Origin: Clostridia bacterium
Lineage (GTDB): Bacteria > Bacillota > Clostridia > Christensenellales > SZUA-584
Length of the DNA stretch: 64,000 nt
Direction of reading: 5' to 3'
Assembly (NCBI GenBank): GCA_003249555.1
Contig: QKIQ01000025.1
Span: 1 to 64,000 of the forward strand
The notes under the pieces are model-generated. The model was not told the origin of the DNA, did no database searches, and worked only from the letters and a program-made list of their open reading frames with translations. This document shows positions 55,808 through 63,700 of the stretch, piece after piece. The first letter of the stretch is position 1; each line of letters starts with the position of its first letter. The position numbers and the translations under genes are program-made.

Positions 55808-56139
55808 GATATGTCCCCCTCCTGAATCGTCTTGTTTTTATCGCTGTGGCGTGCGCGTTCTATCGTTCCCGAAAGCTCGTCCAGAATAACATCGCCCCAT
55901 ACGTTTATGATGTTTTTACCAACACCGTGAGAATATATGTGAACCTGTGTGCGATTAGTGTCGCCGGCAGCGTCCAGCGCAACTCGCATGCTCCCCGTAT
56001 GCTGCGCATCTGAAACAATCAGCGTTCCGCGCACACTGTTTGAACTGTCAAGACTTAGCCCTATCGCTTCAATGGTATCGTACAACGCGTTAATCACGAT
56101 GCTTTTCTCATAGGGAAACCATCGGTTCTTTATCTCCAT
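55804..56139 (-). CDS. Small cytosolic protein, first gene of the cargo operon
   Basis: 111 aa, no signal peptide. MEIKNRWFPYEKSIVINALY is helical; a beta-rich part follows (GTLIVSDAQHTGSMRVALDA ... IINVWGDVILDELSGTIERA). GGAGGTGGGCGAT precedes the ATG at 56139, and the stop overlaps the next start (ATGA). No family recognised. Confidence 0.7.
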   Translation of the reverse strand: MEIKNRWFPYEKSIVINALYDTIEAIGLSLDSSNSVRGTLIVSDAQHTGSMRVALDAAGDTNRTQVHIYSHGVGKNIINVWGDVILDELSGTIERARHSDKNKTIQEGDIS

Positions 56140-56203
56140 ATCGCCCACCTCCTTTATCAGTTTAAACGGTAATTGCCTAGATGGACAGGCCAGAAAGGGC
56201 ACA

Positions 56204-56289
56204 GGTATACAAAAACAGGGTATAGTTTTGGTATAGGTGGCACTATTTCTCTTTTTTACGCATGGAATAATGTCTAATTGTATGGTATA
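56204..56289. promoter_or_regulatory. Repeated GGTATA motifs between divergent cargo genes
   Basis: GGTATA occurs at 56204-56209, 56219-56224, 56230-56235 and 56284-56289 in the interval between the surface-protein operon and the MFS-LuxR gene. Direct repeats of this kind may be operator half-sites for the LuxR domain. The plus-strand start also has AGGAGAAG at its ribosome site. Confidence 0.4.
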
Positions 56290-56327
56290 AATGATAAAAA
56301 GCATCATTTACCGACAGGAGAAGAAAT

Positions 56328-57698
56328 ATGACGAAAAACGGCCATGCCCGAACGAATAATAAATATCTCTATTTCGCTGCGCTGATCGGTTTCGGTTTTC
56401 TTTGGACGGGTGCCGCGTATATTGTACAGGCTTACCGGATGCTACAGTTTTTGGATGGAGGGATGGTAAACCTACTGGCATGCGGTGCTTACTATGTCTG
56501 TCAGGCTGTTGGCATAGGCGCTGTCGCTATCGCTTTTGCAAAACGCCTTGCTATTGCTGGCGGACGCGCACTGCCTTTTTGGGCAACCATAATCACGGTT
56601 GCCTGCGCTGCGGCAACTGTGTTTTCATCCTCTTTGGCAGTTATCATCACGGCTGGTACGCTCATGAACGTGACGATCGGGATGCTGTCAGGCTGTTATC
56701 TCACAAGGCTGGCTACTGATATCCCGCAACAGCGTCGCGGGCTTGTTTTTGGTAGCGCTTATGCTTTCGGCAGCGTTGGCACATGGTTTTTGTCTTTGCC
56801 GATGGGCGGTAAATTTCTTTGGAGCAGCCATAGTTTTATCGCCATAGTTGTACTTGCGGCCATATCACTTCTGCTTTTGCGGCATCTTTCTCCGCCTCCG
56901 AAACCGGAACGCAGCGGAGAGCATCTACGCGTCGGGTTCAGCAAGAATGTCGTTTGGCTGGCGACAGCAGTGCTCTTTCTGCTGTGTCTGGAAAACACGC
57001 TTGGTTTTTCATTCCCGCTCAAGAGCGCTTCAGGAAGCGTATACATAGAATTCACACGTGCGTTTTACGCAATTGGTCTTATCATTGCAGGCCTTGTCAG
57101 CGACAAAAACCGCAGATGGGGTGCAGCATGCTGTTTGGGGGCGCTGGCCTTTCCTTTCGCGGCGCTGGCGCTCGGCAGCAGCATGACTGGAGAAACCACC
57201 ATGTGGATGTTGGCGTATCTGTTTTTGGGGTTCTGGGCGGCATACCGCATCCTTGTGTTTTCCGATATCTCATCGAAGAGAGGGCTCCCTTCGCTTGCGG
57301 TAATCGGGCTTTTGGTGGGACGGCTCGGAGAAGCGGCGGGTACGCTCGGCGCGAGTCTGCTCACTGGTACACCGCTCGTTGTGGTTTCCGGAGTCGCTTT
57401 TGCTCTTGTTATCGCCTTGTTCTTTACTCTCTATCAAAAGATTTATTCTCCGATCATTAATACGGAAGAAATTGAAAAACGGCGATTATCAGAGTATTCA
57501 AGTCATTTTGGACTGTCAGCCCGAGAACAGGAAATTTTCAGTCTCATCATACAGGGTATGTCGAACGCCGAAATAGCCACCGCTTTGTATATTACCGAGA
57601 GTACAGTTAAATTCCATGCGCGCAATATCTTCAAGAAAACCGGTCTGGGCAACCGTTCGGAGCTGACTACTGATTATAAACTTGGAAATAAAGTCTAA
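56328..57698 (+). CDS. MFS-like membrane protein fused to a LuxR DNA-binding domain
   Basis: 456 aa. Residues about 15-380 form ten to twelve membrane helices in an MFS-like arrangement (GFGFLWTGAAYIVQAYRMLQ; YLTRLATDIPQQRRGLVFGSAYAFGS). The last 65 residues are a LuxR/GerE helix-turn-helix (FGLSAREQEIFSLIIQGMSN, AEIATALYITESTVKFHARN, IFKKTGLGNRSEL). Such transporter-regulator fusions probably sense a small ligand in the membrane and control a neighbouring gene. The divergent surface-protein operon and the downstream lipoprotein gene are the obvious candidates. Confidence 0.88.
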   Translation: MTKNGHARTNNKYLYFAALIGFGFLWTGAAYIVQAYRMLQFLDGGMVNLLACGAYYVCQAVGIGAVAIAFAKRLAIAGGRALPFWATIITVACAAATVFSSSLAVIITAGTLMNVTIGMLSGCYLTRLATDIPQQRRGLVFGSAYAFGSVGTWFLSLPMGGKFLWSSHSFIAIVVLAAISLLLLRHLSPPPKPERSGEHLRVGFSKNVVWLATAVLFLLCLENTLGFSFPLKSASGSVYIEFTRAFYAIGLIIAGLVSDKNRRWGAACCLGALAFPFAALALGSSMTGETTMWMLAYLFLGFWAAYRILVFSDISSKRGLPSLAVIGLLVGRLGEAAGTLGASLLTGTPLVVVSGVAFALVIALFFTLYQKIYSPIINTEEIEKRRLSEYSSHFGLSAREQEIFSLIIQGMSNAEIATALYITESTVKFHARNIFKKTGLGNRSELTTDYKLGNKV

Positions 57699-57728
57699 TA
57701 ACATGCTTTTATGCTTGGAGGTATGAAT

Positions 57729-58199
57729 ATGTTTACCAAAAAAAGTATCCTGATTTTCAGCATTTTGTTACTTCTTACGGTTTTATTCTGCTCTTGCGGA
57801 GATGTTATTGTAGAACCAAAATGGATTATAGGTGTTAAGGGCGCTGATGAAGCCGTGTTTTCCAGCCTTGATTACGCCAAGCTAAGCGAAGTCACAATTA
57901 CAGTCGAAAATGAACAACAGGATGGCAGTGTCTTGGAGGAAATATGGGAAGGTGTATATTTGAAAGACGTTCTTGATTATCTCGGCGTTGTTGAATATTC
58001 TTCAGTCACCCTATCGTCCTCTGATGATTTTGCAATTGAGTATTCTCCTGAGATTATTAACGACTCCCTGACCATACTTGCCACAAATGTGAACGGCAGA
58101 GATATTAAACATGAAGACGGATATGTACAGGCTGTCGCCGGAAATCAGCCGGAGAATATGTGGATAAAGCAGCTTTCAAAAATATCGGTAAACAAATAA
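57729..58199 (+). CDS. Lipoprotein with molybdopterin-oxidoreductase-like fold
   Basis: 156 aa. Lipobox VLFCSC, then WIIGVKGADEAVFSSLDYAK, LSEVTITVENEQQ and WEGVYLKDVLDYLGV. This pattern resembles the sulfite-oxidase-type (Oxidored_molyb) domain, but the conserved cofactor Cys is absent, so it is likely a binding protein without redox activity. The start is the ATG at 57729, 6 bases after GGAGGT. It follows the MFS-LuxR gene by 30 bases and is probably cotranscribed. Confidence 0.75.
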   Translation: MFTKKSILIFSILLLLTVLFCSCGDVIVEPKWIIGVKGADEAVFSSLDYAKLSEVTITVENEQQDGSVLEEIWEGVYLKDVLDYLGVVEYSSVTLSSSDDFAIEYSPEIINDSLTILATNVNGRDIKHEDGYVQAVAGNQPENMWIKQLSKISVNK

Positions 58200-58334
58200 G
58201 CGACATACACACCGTACAGCCCCCTCCGCAAGTGCCTCCATTTCTTGTCCTCACAATACGTACAGCAATAGCGAAAACGCTGCACACAGAGTACGGCGGA
58301 TATTTTCCGCCGTGCTCTGTGCGAGCTACCTGTA

Positions 58335-59276
58335 TTATCGCTCCATCTGTCTGTTGCTCTTCACTCGCTTCAATTCCTCCATTACCTTCGGCGGTATCTT
58401 GTCCAATAGCCGCTGCTGAGATTTCAGCGAGTGCCGCATATACGCCGCTTCCATACTCAGCTCCGTAAATCGTTCTTCCTTTTCGCTCAGCTTCTTCGAC
58501 AAAGTAGAACTTGTATCCACCAGTTGATTGATATAATCCTGTGTACCCTTTACCTGAGCCGTGAATTTCTCCGCTTCCGGCAGCCACAAAGTCAGAGCTT
58601 TAAGCGCCTCATCCCGCTTCTTACCCGCATTGAACACGGTAATGTCCTTCAACAATTGCTTTATTTTTTCAGCTTGTTTGTCCAGCCGCTGCGCCTTTTT
58701 GTAGAGCCACACGGGGATATGCTTCCGATGCGTATCCATCGCCGAAGCGCCACGTTCAAGCTCGTTCCACCTAGCCGACATGTGCTCGTGGAACTTCGTC
58801 TGCCACTCGGAAAGCTTCTTCTGGTTTCCCATAATCGTCTTGGCAGATAACCGCTTGTCCGGCGTTAGGGGAACCATGCACACGTGCATATGTGGATTCC
58901 GCTCGTCCATGTGAACCGTGGCCGCGAATACGTTTTCCTCTCCCATTTCATTTCGTATAAAAGCAAGTGCATGTTCAAAATACTCACGCTGTTCGGCAGA
59001 AGGACGTGCTGTCATAAACTCAGGGCTGGCCGTAATCAGCGCCTCAATCATCAGAACACTGTCCTTGCGAAGTCGGCATTTCGCCGCTTCTACCCGGCTC
59101 ATGATTTCGGCATAGTATTTATGCTGCGGCTGTATCAGGTGATAATTATCAGCCGATTTTACGGTGTCAATATCAGGATTGCTTTTGTATTGCTCCTTCT
59201 GGCGCTCGTTGTGAGCCTCCATCGAGTTGATAGAACCCTTTTTTCTTTTTGCAAACCGCATAATGGCATATGGCAT
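58335..59276 (-). CDS. MobV-family relaxase (Pre/Mob)
   Basis: 313 aa. It nicks oriT and pilots the strand during mobilization. N-terminal MPYAIMRFAKRKKGSINSME and the metal-binding HMDERNPHMHVCMVP motif (about 130-144) define MobV. The C-terminal half is coiled coil (KKAQRLDKQAEKIKQLLKDI ... KKLSEKEERFTELSMEAAYM). AAGGAG lies 7 bases before the ATG at 59276. The oriT is 240 bases upstream. Confidence 0.93.
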   Translation of the reverse strand: MPYAIMRFAKRKKGSINSMEAHNERQKEQYKSNPDIDTVKSADNYHLIQPQHKYYAEIMSRVEAAKCRLRKDSVLMIEALITASPEFMTARPSAEQREYFEHALAFIRNEMGEENVFAATVHMDERNPHMHVCMVPLTPDKRLSAKTIMGNQKKLSEWQTKFHEHMSARWNELERGASAMDTHRKHIPVWLYKKAQRLDKQAEKIKQLLKDITVFNAGKKRDEALKALTLWLPEAEKFTAQVKGTQDYINQLVDTSSTLSKKLSEKEERFTELSMEAAYMRHSLKSQQRLLDKIPPKVMEELKRVKSNRQMER

Positions 59277-59504
59277 GTTGATTCTCCTTTGCATGCACCG
59301 TTATGGTGCAAATCCCTGTAATCAGTGTCATTCATGAACCATCATGGTTCACATCTCCTGATGCATGTATTCCTTTCCGGAACACCGCTATTGCTGATGT
59401 ACCCACAGCGCTTCACCACAGAAAACACCGCGTCACCTCAAAGCTTTGAGCAGCTCGACCGGCCTGCAACGAACCGGCAGACCGAGCGAGCCACTCCGAA
59501 CAAT

Positions 59505-59550
59505 AGCGGTGTAACACACTAGACTTTGCGCGCAAAGTCAGTGTGCTCTG
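59505..59550 (-). other. MobV-type origin of transfer (oriT)
   Basis: On the minus strand GCACACTGACTTTGCGCGCA is followed by AAGTCTAGTGTGTTACACC. The 18-bp palindrome GACTTTGCG/CGCAAAGTC (59522-59539), flanked by CACACT/AGTGTG and ending in TAGTGTG-TTA, has the layout of the pMV158-type oriT. The expected nick is between 59515 and 59514 on the minus strand. 59277-59504 holds no gene. Confidence 0.85.
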
Positions 59551-59555
59551 CGAGG

Positions 59556-60600
59556 CTAGCTGTCACCACAGGTGACAGTTGGTGACGGTTGTGACGGCTG
59601 TTTCCCTACCGAGATTTCGGTGTCACAACTGTCACAACCGTCACTCCGCAGCCGGATCAACCGGCTTTTTCCGGTACGGTGATATCGATACTCAATGCCG
59701 TTTTCGGCCAGTATGATACTGGTTCAAAAGCTTCGTCACCGCATTGGCTGCTGTAATGGAATCCTCCATATCGGTCAGCAAATCTGTGGCATTGCCGCAC
59801 CATTCGCTGTGTCTGTGCATGAAGTCAACCACCAGAAAGATAAAATCCGGTGTTTCGCGTTTGCGCACTTCTTCGGCATTTTCGCAGGAGAGACATTCCC
59901 ATATGCAGCTCTCAAACTGCAGCGACAGTTCCATGTACTCCACATCCCGGCCGGTCACATATAGCTTTGCGACATTTTCAGAGCGCTTGTCCTTTTCCAG
60001 CACATATGAGGTATCCACACCGCCAGTAATACCGGTAGTACCGGACACCATAATGAATGGGTCTTTGTCCGTGTTCTTTCTCAGATGGTGTACCAGCAGG
60101 ATCGCGACCTTGTGTTTGTCCGCAAGCTGCTTGAGCTCACAGATATCACGGTAATCATTCGCATAGGCGTTGGCAGCCGTATCCACTCCACGAACACGCT
60201 GCAGCGTGTCAATCACGATCAGCCGCGTTTTAGGCTCCTGCTTTAGAAAGCATTCGATCTGCTGCTGCAATCCGGTGCCTATCTGATTGGCCATAATGGC
60301 AAAATGCAGATTGGCAGGTGCCGAATCCGTGATCTCGAATAGCCGGTTCTGAATCCGGTTGAACGTATCCTCAAGGCACAGATACAGCACACCACATTGA
60401 TTGGCTTGATGCTCCCACACTGGCTCCCCAGTCGCCACCTTAAGGCACAGCCACAGTACCAGCCAGCTCTTCCCGATCTTCGGGCTGCCTGCGAGAATAT
60501 GCAGTCCACGCGGAATCAGCCCGTCCACGATAAACGGGACGGGCTTAAGCGGCGTAGCCAGCAGCGTTTCAGCATCAATGGTTTGCAACCTAGCGCTCAT
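59556..60600 (-). pseudogene. RepA-like AAA ATPase, frameshifted near its C-terminus
   Basis: The main frame (59692-60600, 302 aa) has Walker A AGSPKIGKSWLVL, Walker B RLIVIDTLQRVRG and VHHLRKNTDKD, typical of RepA/RecA-like helicases on plasmids and mobile elements. It stops early with HTGRKRH. In another frame the sequence continues as AENGIEYRYHRTGKSRLIRL, then RSDGCDSCD...PSQPSPTV, to a stop at 59556-59558. That tail looks like the normal C-terminus of this family, so a 1- or 2-base change near 59700 has split it. The truncated protein may still fold, because the ATPase core is complete. Confidence 0.75.
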
Positions 60601-60800
60601 ACTGCTTCACCACTGTTTCTTTCAATCCATTGGATGAAGCGTTCCTTGCTTACCATCATTCGTTTTCCAATCCGCAGCGTCGGAAATCCCTCGCTGTGCA
60701 TCAGCTCGTATGCTCCGGCTCGGGAGATTCCGAGCGTCTGGGCTATTGCGTTGGCGTTGAGCATAATCGGCAGTTGGTCATATGATGTTTTCTGATTCAT
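60597..60800 (-). CDS. xis: Excisionase-type helix-turn-helix protein
   Basis: 67 aa. PIMLNANAIAQTLGISRAGA, then YELMHSEGFPTLRIGKRMMV and SKERFIQWIE, is the helix_turn_helix_17/Xis fold used as excisionase or MerR-like accessory factor. AGGAGGAG precedes the ATG at 60800. It overlaps the RepA-like gene by 4 bases. Confidence 0.85.
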   Translation of the reverse strand: MNQKTSYDQLPIMLNANAIAQTLGISRAGAYELMHSEGFPTLRIGKRMMVSKERFIQWIERNSGEAV

Positions 60801-60890
60801 GGCGGCTCCTCCTATTCTTTTGTCAAGGTTCTTTTCTTGCTGCTTCTTTGCGGCAATTGCGTCGTTATGATTCCAAACTCCTTTCCATAT

Positions 60891-61020
60891 AACGACTATC
60901 GTTTTTAGATATATTATTATCCGTGTTGACATAATAAGTGATGACTGATATGATTGCAATGGATTTAGACAACATATTTAATGACTAGTAGTTATCGTTT
61001 ATAGGCGATAGCGATAGTCG
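60891..61020 (+). promoter_or_regulatory. Promoter with flanking inverted operator-like repeats
   Basis: TTGACA (60926-60931), 17 bases, TATGAT (60949-60954) point to the gene at 61038. CGACTATCG at 60893-60901 and its inverse CGATAGTCG at 61012-61020 flank it; additional TATCGTTT and GCGATAG copies lie between 60990 and 61017. It is the control region between xis and the DUF6076 gene. Confidence 0.6.
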
Positions 61021-61037
61021 GTTTTGAGGAGTGTTAC

Positions 61038-62144
61038 ATGGCGTATTATGCAAGGATATCTGAGAACAAAATGCAGGTTTTGATTGAAGGTCAGGAACAG
61101 ATGCGTCATCAGCATGAAATGTTGATTGGTCAACAGTTGCTTGATTTCATCTATTTCGATGTAAAAAGGCTTAATGAAGCATTAGATCATGCGTATAGCA
61201 TAGCTCACTATTTTAAAGAGCCGGATTTTGAAGGTACACTAAAAAGGATTGATACGCAAAACATCTATCTTCGTTTCTTTGTGGAATTGTTTTTTGATAC
61301 AAGCATTAACCACAAGCCAAACACAAAGCTAGGTTTTGAGGCGCTGTGTAATCAATATTCGAAGGAAATTGCGTTTTTGGAGCAAAACAGCGAGAAGTTC
61401 AAAAACGTTACCTATCGGACGATATCCAAGCCTTTTATGATCGGTATATTTTCTGTTCATGCTATGGGTATGCAATCCTTCATGAAGCAGCAGCTTGAGT
61501 TCTGTGTGGAGGGTGCAAACGACGAAAAATATCAGCAGCTTTCACCTATCGAAAGGCTCTATATCTATGAGCAATGGCGCAAATCAAGGGGAGAGCAGCC
61601 TTTATATTTTGAGACAGACACTTTCTCTTCCCGGCTGGTCATCAGCAAAGAAATCTCAACAGATGAGGATTTCTCTATTGAAGAACTGACCGACAAGCTG
61701 AAAAAACAAAAGCCGCAGATTGCCGAAATGACGGTGCTGCCCACAGGCTGGGCGCTGATGCGCTTTGAGCTGATGAAGATGATTTCTCAAGGTGTCCCGA
61801 TAAATAAATGCGCCAACTGCGGGCGGTATTTCATCCTGGATGGCAGAAGCGATATAGCGTATTGTTCACGTCCGCTGGCCGACCAGCCGGGGAAGACATG
61901 TCAGGATGTGGGGGCGCTTAACAAGTACATGGATAAGGTGCATGCCGACCCGATCCGAAAGGAGTTCCACAAGGCGTACAAGCGCAACCATTCCCGTGTG
62001 CGCGTCGGCACGATGACGCAGACTGAATTCCTTGAATGGTCGGACGAGGCCAGAGATAAGCGAGATCAGTGTATTGCGGGAGAGATGGATGAAGATAAAT
62101 TTATGGAGTGGATCAATACGGATCGCAAATATAAGAAAAACTAG
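61038..62144 (+). CDS. DUF6076-type zinc-finger-like protein
   Basis: 368 aa, soluble. The C-terminal quarter has KCANCGRYFILDGRSDIAYC, then SRPLADQPGKTCQDVGALN, a Cys4-like cluster (C-x2-C...C...C) followed by a helical basic segment. The N-terminal 240 residues are helical, with no known domain. I recognise the overall form as DUF6076, common next to integrases in Firmicute mobile elements. GAGGAG lies 8 bases before the ATG. Function unknown; DNA binding is plausible. Confidence 0.75.
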   Translation: MAYYARISENKMQVLIEGQEQMRHQHEMLIGQQLLDFIYFDVKRLNEALDHAYSIAHYFKEPDFEGTLKRIDTQNIYLRFFVELFFDTSINHKPNTKLGFEALCNQYSKEIAFLEQNSEKFKNVTYRTISKPFMIGIFSVHAMGMQSFMKQQLEFCVEGANDEKYQQLSPIERLYIYEQWRKSRGEQPLYFETDTFSSRLVISKEISTDEDFSIEELTDKLKKQKPQIAEMTVLPTGWALMRFELMKMISQGVPINKCANCGRYFILDGRSDIAYCSRPLADQPGKTCQDVGALNKYMDKVHADPIRKEFHKAYKRNHSRVRVGTMTQTEFLEWSDEARDKRDQCIAGEMDEDKFMEWINTDRKYKKN

Positions 62145-62210
62145 GCCAGAAATTCGTACAGGCTTATTAGTATAATAAACCTTAAACTAATCTAGCGTTG
62201 GAGGAAAGCA

Positions 62211-63370
62211 ATGAGCAAACGCGGCAATCAAGAAGGCAGTATTTACCGGCGGAAATCTGATGGAAAATGGTGTGCATCGGTTAGTCTCGGAAGACAAGAT
62301 AATGGAAAATTGAAGCGGAAAATATTATATGGAAAGACTCGGCAAGAAGTAGCGGCGAAACTGCATGAAGCACAAGAGTTAACCCGTCAGGGTGTTGACA
62401 TTTCCACTGGAAATATTACTGTAGAAGATTGGACTCAAAGGTATTTCAAAATCTATAAAGAATCAAATTTAAGGCCGCTAACATATGAGGGATATTTGGT
62501 TACAGCAAAAACTATATTTATCCATATATTGGACATAAGAATATTGCAGCTTTGCGTCCGGATGTTATTCAGGAATGGTTGAACAGGTTAATGACCACTC
62601 CGCAGAAATATAAATCGGACAAAACACTCTCGGCTCGTACGGTAAACTTAGCAAGGACAATATTGAAAGCTTCACTAGAGCAGGCTTGTCGTGATGGGAT
62701 TATCATAAGAAATCCAGTAAGCGGCACAAAGCCTGCACCGAAGGATCCAAGAAAATGGCAGGCACTAACACGAGATGATCAGAAGAAGATCGTTGAATAC
62801 TTAAATAAAAGCGTAAGCGATTATGCAAACATATTTCTTTTTGCTCTTTTTACAGGCTTACGCCCTTCGGAAGCATCTGCGTTAAAATGGAACAATGTCG
62901 ATATGCAAAGCAGGTCTTTTAAAGTGAAGGAAAGTGTACAAACCAGCTACGGAAAGACATTTTTGAGTCACACGAAGACTTCTTCTGGTGATCGCGTATT
63001 CCCGATGACAGATGAAATATTTACTTTGTTGCAGAATCAAGAAAACGCTATAAAAAACATTGACAATCCGCTTGATCTGGTATTCCCAAGCCGTGCCGGT
63101 TCATATCTGGATGGGAAGAATGTTGCTCGCGCATTAAAACATGAATTCAAAGAAGCAGGCGTACCGTATACATCTATGCGAGGATTGCGTCATACGTTCG
63201 GCACGCGGGCTGCGGAAGCTGGTGTGAATCCGGCAATTACGCAGCAGCTTATGGGACATTCGTCTTCACAAATCACCCTTGACTATTACACAGAAGCGCA
63301 AACTGAAGCCAAACTCAACGCACTTTCGATGATAAATGGCATAAATGCGTCTAATATTTCTAATGAATAA
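62211..63370 (+). pseudogene. int: Tyrosine integrase, split by a -1 frameshift
   Basis: The N-terminal part (62211-62582) has the AP2-like arm-binding domain (GSIYRRKSDGKWCASVSLGR). It loses frame at an A5 run (62507-62511): in the next frame NYIYPYIGHKNIAALRPDVI leads straight into the core-binding and catalytic domains, which end at 63370. Catalytic residues are visible: R in FTGLRPSEASALKW, H-x2-R in LRHTFGTR, H in MGHSSSQ and Y in LDYYTEA. One extra A would restore a single protein of about 386 aa. Read error, true mutation and slippage are all possible. Confidence 0.85.
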
Positions 63371-63377
63371 CGTACTG

Positions 63378-63398
63378 GTTGCTACATGGTTGCTACAT
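63378..63398 (+). repeat. Arm-type repeats, right end
   Basis: GTTGCTACAT at 63378-63387 and 63389-63398, 8 bases after the integrase stop and in the same orientation as the pair at the left end. Confidence 0.6.
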
Positions 63399-63432
63399 TT
63401 AGCCCGAATTAAAAGCAACTTTAAATTATAAA

Positions 63433-63464
63433 AGTCCCATAAACCGCTTGGTTATGGGACTTTC
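63433..63464 (+). terminator. Terminator after the integrase
   Basis: AAAGTCCCATAA pairs with TTATGGGACTTT around ACCGCTTGG; the 3' arm ends in CTTT. It can act on both strands. Confidence 0.75.
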
Positions 63465-63466
63465 TG

Positions 63467-63511
63467 TGGCGTGCCCGGGGGGATTCGAACCCACGACCTT
63501 TTGATTCGTAG
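63467..63511 (-). repeat. Right core att site resembling a tRNA 3' end
   Basis: On the minus strand CTACGAATCAAAAGGTCGTG, followed by GGTTCGAATCCCCCCGGGCACGCCA, resembles the anticodon loop, variable loop, T arm, acceptor 3' strand and CCA of a tRNA. The 5' half is missing: no GTGCCCG acceptor partner or D arm is found to the right. Its inner 26 bases repeat at 49693-49718. Confidence 0.65.
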
Positions 63512-63700
63512 TCTCGCATGATTCCCTATCAGATTCATAATAGGGCTGCCATGCCATTTTCATAATAATAGAACGCATTTTTTATCTAGTGTTACAGCGA
63601 ATTCCGCCCACATTTTGAAGATATATTCATAATCTTTTCTGTCTACCCAGCGAAACCTCGAGCCCTCCACGTCAAAAGTCCTTTGCAACATTATTCGTCT
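63512..63700. other. Flank outside the element, no gene seen
   Basis: About 190 bases between the core repeat and the ECF T gene. I see no open frame with a ribosome site and no RNA motif. Confidence 0.4.

Larger units (their letters stand above)
49693..63511. mobile_element. Integrated mobilizable element (about 13.8 kb), probable
   Basis: Core direct repeats of 26 bp with one mismatch lie at 49693-49718 and 63486-63511. Each has a pair of GTTGCTACAT repeats on its inner side (49823-49844 and 63378-63398), as expected for arm-type integrase sites. Inside are a tyrosine integrase, excisionase, DUF6076 gene, RepA-like ATPase, MobV relaxase and oriT, plus cargo (surface proteins and MFS-LuxR regulator). 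There is no type IV secretion gene, so transfer would need a helper. Integrase and ATPase genes are both frameshifted. The left border is inferred from repeats only. Confidence 0.65.

Noticed and set aside
59562-59656. GTGAC/GTCAC repeats resembling replication iterons next to the oriT
   Set aside because: They read in one frame as a D-G-C-D / P-S-Q-P repeat-rich tail continuing the frameshifted RepA-like ATPase, so coding explains them.
63467-63580. Possible complete tRNA on the minus strand
   Set aside because: Only the 3' half is present. No D arm, no anticodon 5' stem and no GTGCCCG acceptor strand are found to the right; the T stem also has a mismatch.
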